From a virus, in the IMG/VR virus record IMGVR_UViG_3300044960_000771, positions 1 through 37,887 of that record: a stretch of DNA of 37,887 nt. One strand, 5' to 3'. The stretch's first letter is position 1. Each line of letters opens with the position of its first letter. Positions 37,545 through 37,887 of the stretch are shown one piece after another. Made by a program: the position numbers and the translations under genes. The notes under the pieces were generated by a model that had not been told where the DNA came from, did no database searches, and worked only from the letters and a program-made list of their open reading frames with translations.

Positions 37545-37887
37545 ATGGCCGATAACAGACTTGAACTCGTCGTTGAAGTCGACACCAACAGGGCCAATGC
37601 GTCCATCAAGAGCGTCAACGCGAGTCTGTCGAGCATGGAGGCGTCGGCGGTGAAGACCGCCCGGGGCGCGGCGCAGGGAATCGACGGAATGACCGCCGCC
37701 ATGGTGAAAGGCGCCACCACAGGGAACCTGCTGGCCGACGCCATCAAGAGCGCGCTCACGTGGGCCAAGGAGTTCACCGTCGGCTCCGTCATGATGGCGG
37801 CCGAGAATGCCAAAGCCGAGGCCTCGCTCAAGGCGCTGGCCAACGCGCACGGCGTGGGCGCGGTTGCCGCGGCCAGGCAGGTTGCAG
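37545..37887 (+). CDS. Tape measure protein, N-terminal part
   Basis: An open frame that begins at ATG 37545 and runs off the end of the window (114 codons and one base seen). The N-terminus MADNRLELVVEVDTNRANASIKSVNASLSSMEAS is the beta-strand plus helix start typical of tail tape measure proteins, followed by Ala-rich helices. This gene sets tail length and is expected right after the G/T chaperones. Here the XRE/DUF4926 and HicAB units separate it from them. Confidence 0.85.
   Translation, partial: MADNRLELVVEVDTNRANASIKSVNASLSSMEASAVKTARGAAQGIDGMTAAMVKGATTGNLLADAIKSALTWAKEFTVGSVMMAAENAKAEASLKALANAHGVGAVAAARQVA

Noticed and set aside
1-37887. CRISPR array
   Set aside because: No regularly spaced direct repeats with unique spacers; the only repeat cluster (18411-18713) has irregular spacing and mixed orientation.

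Overview
The window is a GC-rich stretch of a temperate tailed phage or prophage. Coding density is high, and most neighbouring genes overlap by 1 to 4 bases (ATGA, GTGA, TAATG junctions). No tRNA, rRNA, CRISPR array or host housekeeping gene was found. Virion genes (GpA-type terminase, lambda-type portal, fused prohead protease/capsid, tail tube, tail chaperone with a frameshift, start of a tape measure) point to a siphovirus-like particle with a non-contractile tail; no sheath gene is seen. The host cannot be fixed. DUF2924/serine recombinase cassettes, DUF3489 and this capsid type suggest a soil or water bacterium such as an Acidobacteriota or Proteobacteria member, but that is inference.

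Layout. (1) 1-3784, integration end: a small ORF, DUF2924, a large serine recombinase and an HTH protein in one overlapping operon, then a convergent PIN/Phd toxin-antitoxin pair. (2) 4088-6689: two translationally coupled genes of unknown function, a candidate cargo module. (3) 6690-6848: control region with two identical palindromes. (4) 6849-9709: early operon with two unknown proteins, a small sigma-like factor, a ParB-like protein and two more small proteins. (5) 9685-18408: DNA metabolism, with a PD-(D/E)XK nuclease carrying a probable Fe-S cluster, a RecA-like ATPase, a DUF669 protein, an ERCC4-type nuclease, a RecD2-like helicase interrupted in Walker B by a LAGLIDADG intein, and a CHC2-TOPRIM-VirE primase-helicase. 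(6) 18409-18718: GGTCCACG repeats around an AT-rich tract, a candidate replication origin. (7) 18698-25093: small proteins, two ParB-methyltransferase fusions with different catalytic motifs, and a NUMOD4-HNH endonuclease. (8) 25123-26318: a four-gene minus-strand cassette. (9) 26409-36248: packaging, head and tail genes. (10) 36245-37492: a minus-strand island of XRE/DUF4926 and HicA/HicB. (11) 37545 to the end: the start of the tape measure gene.

How it works together. The recombinase would integrate the element. The sigma-like and ParB-like proteins, with the twin palindromes, are candidates for regulation or maintenance. The nuclease, ATPase, DUF669, ERCC4, helicase and primase genes form a self-contained replication and recombination set ending at the repeat-rich candidate origin. 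The methyltransferases probably protect the DNA from host restriction. The head-tail operon builds the particle and includes a textbook -1 frameshift signal (CCCAAAC, a 9-nt spacer and a stem-loop) that would fuse the G-like and T-like tail chaperones. Toxin-antitoxin-like pairs at both ends and inside the tail operon are accessory cargo.
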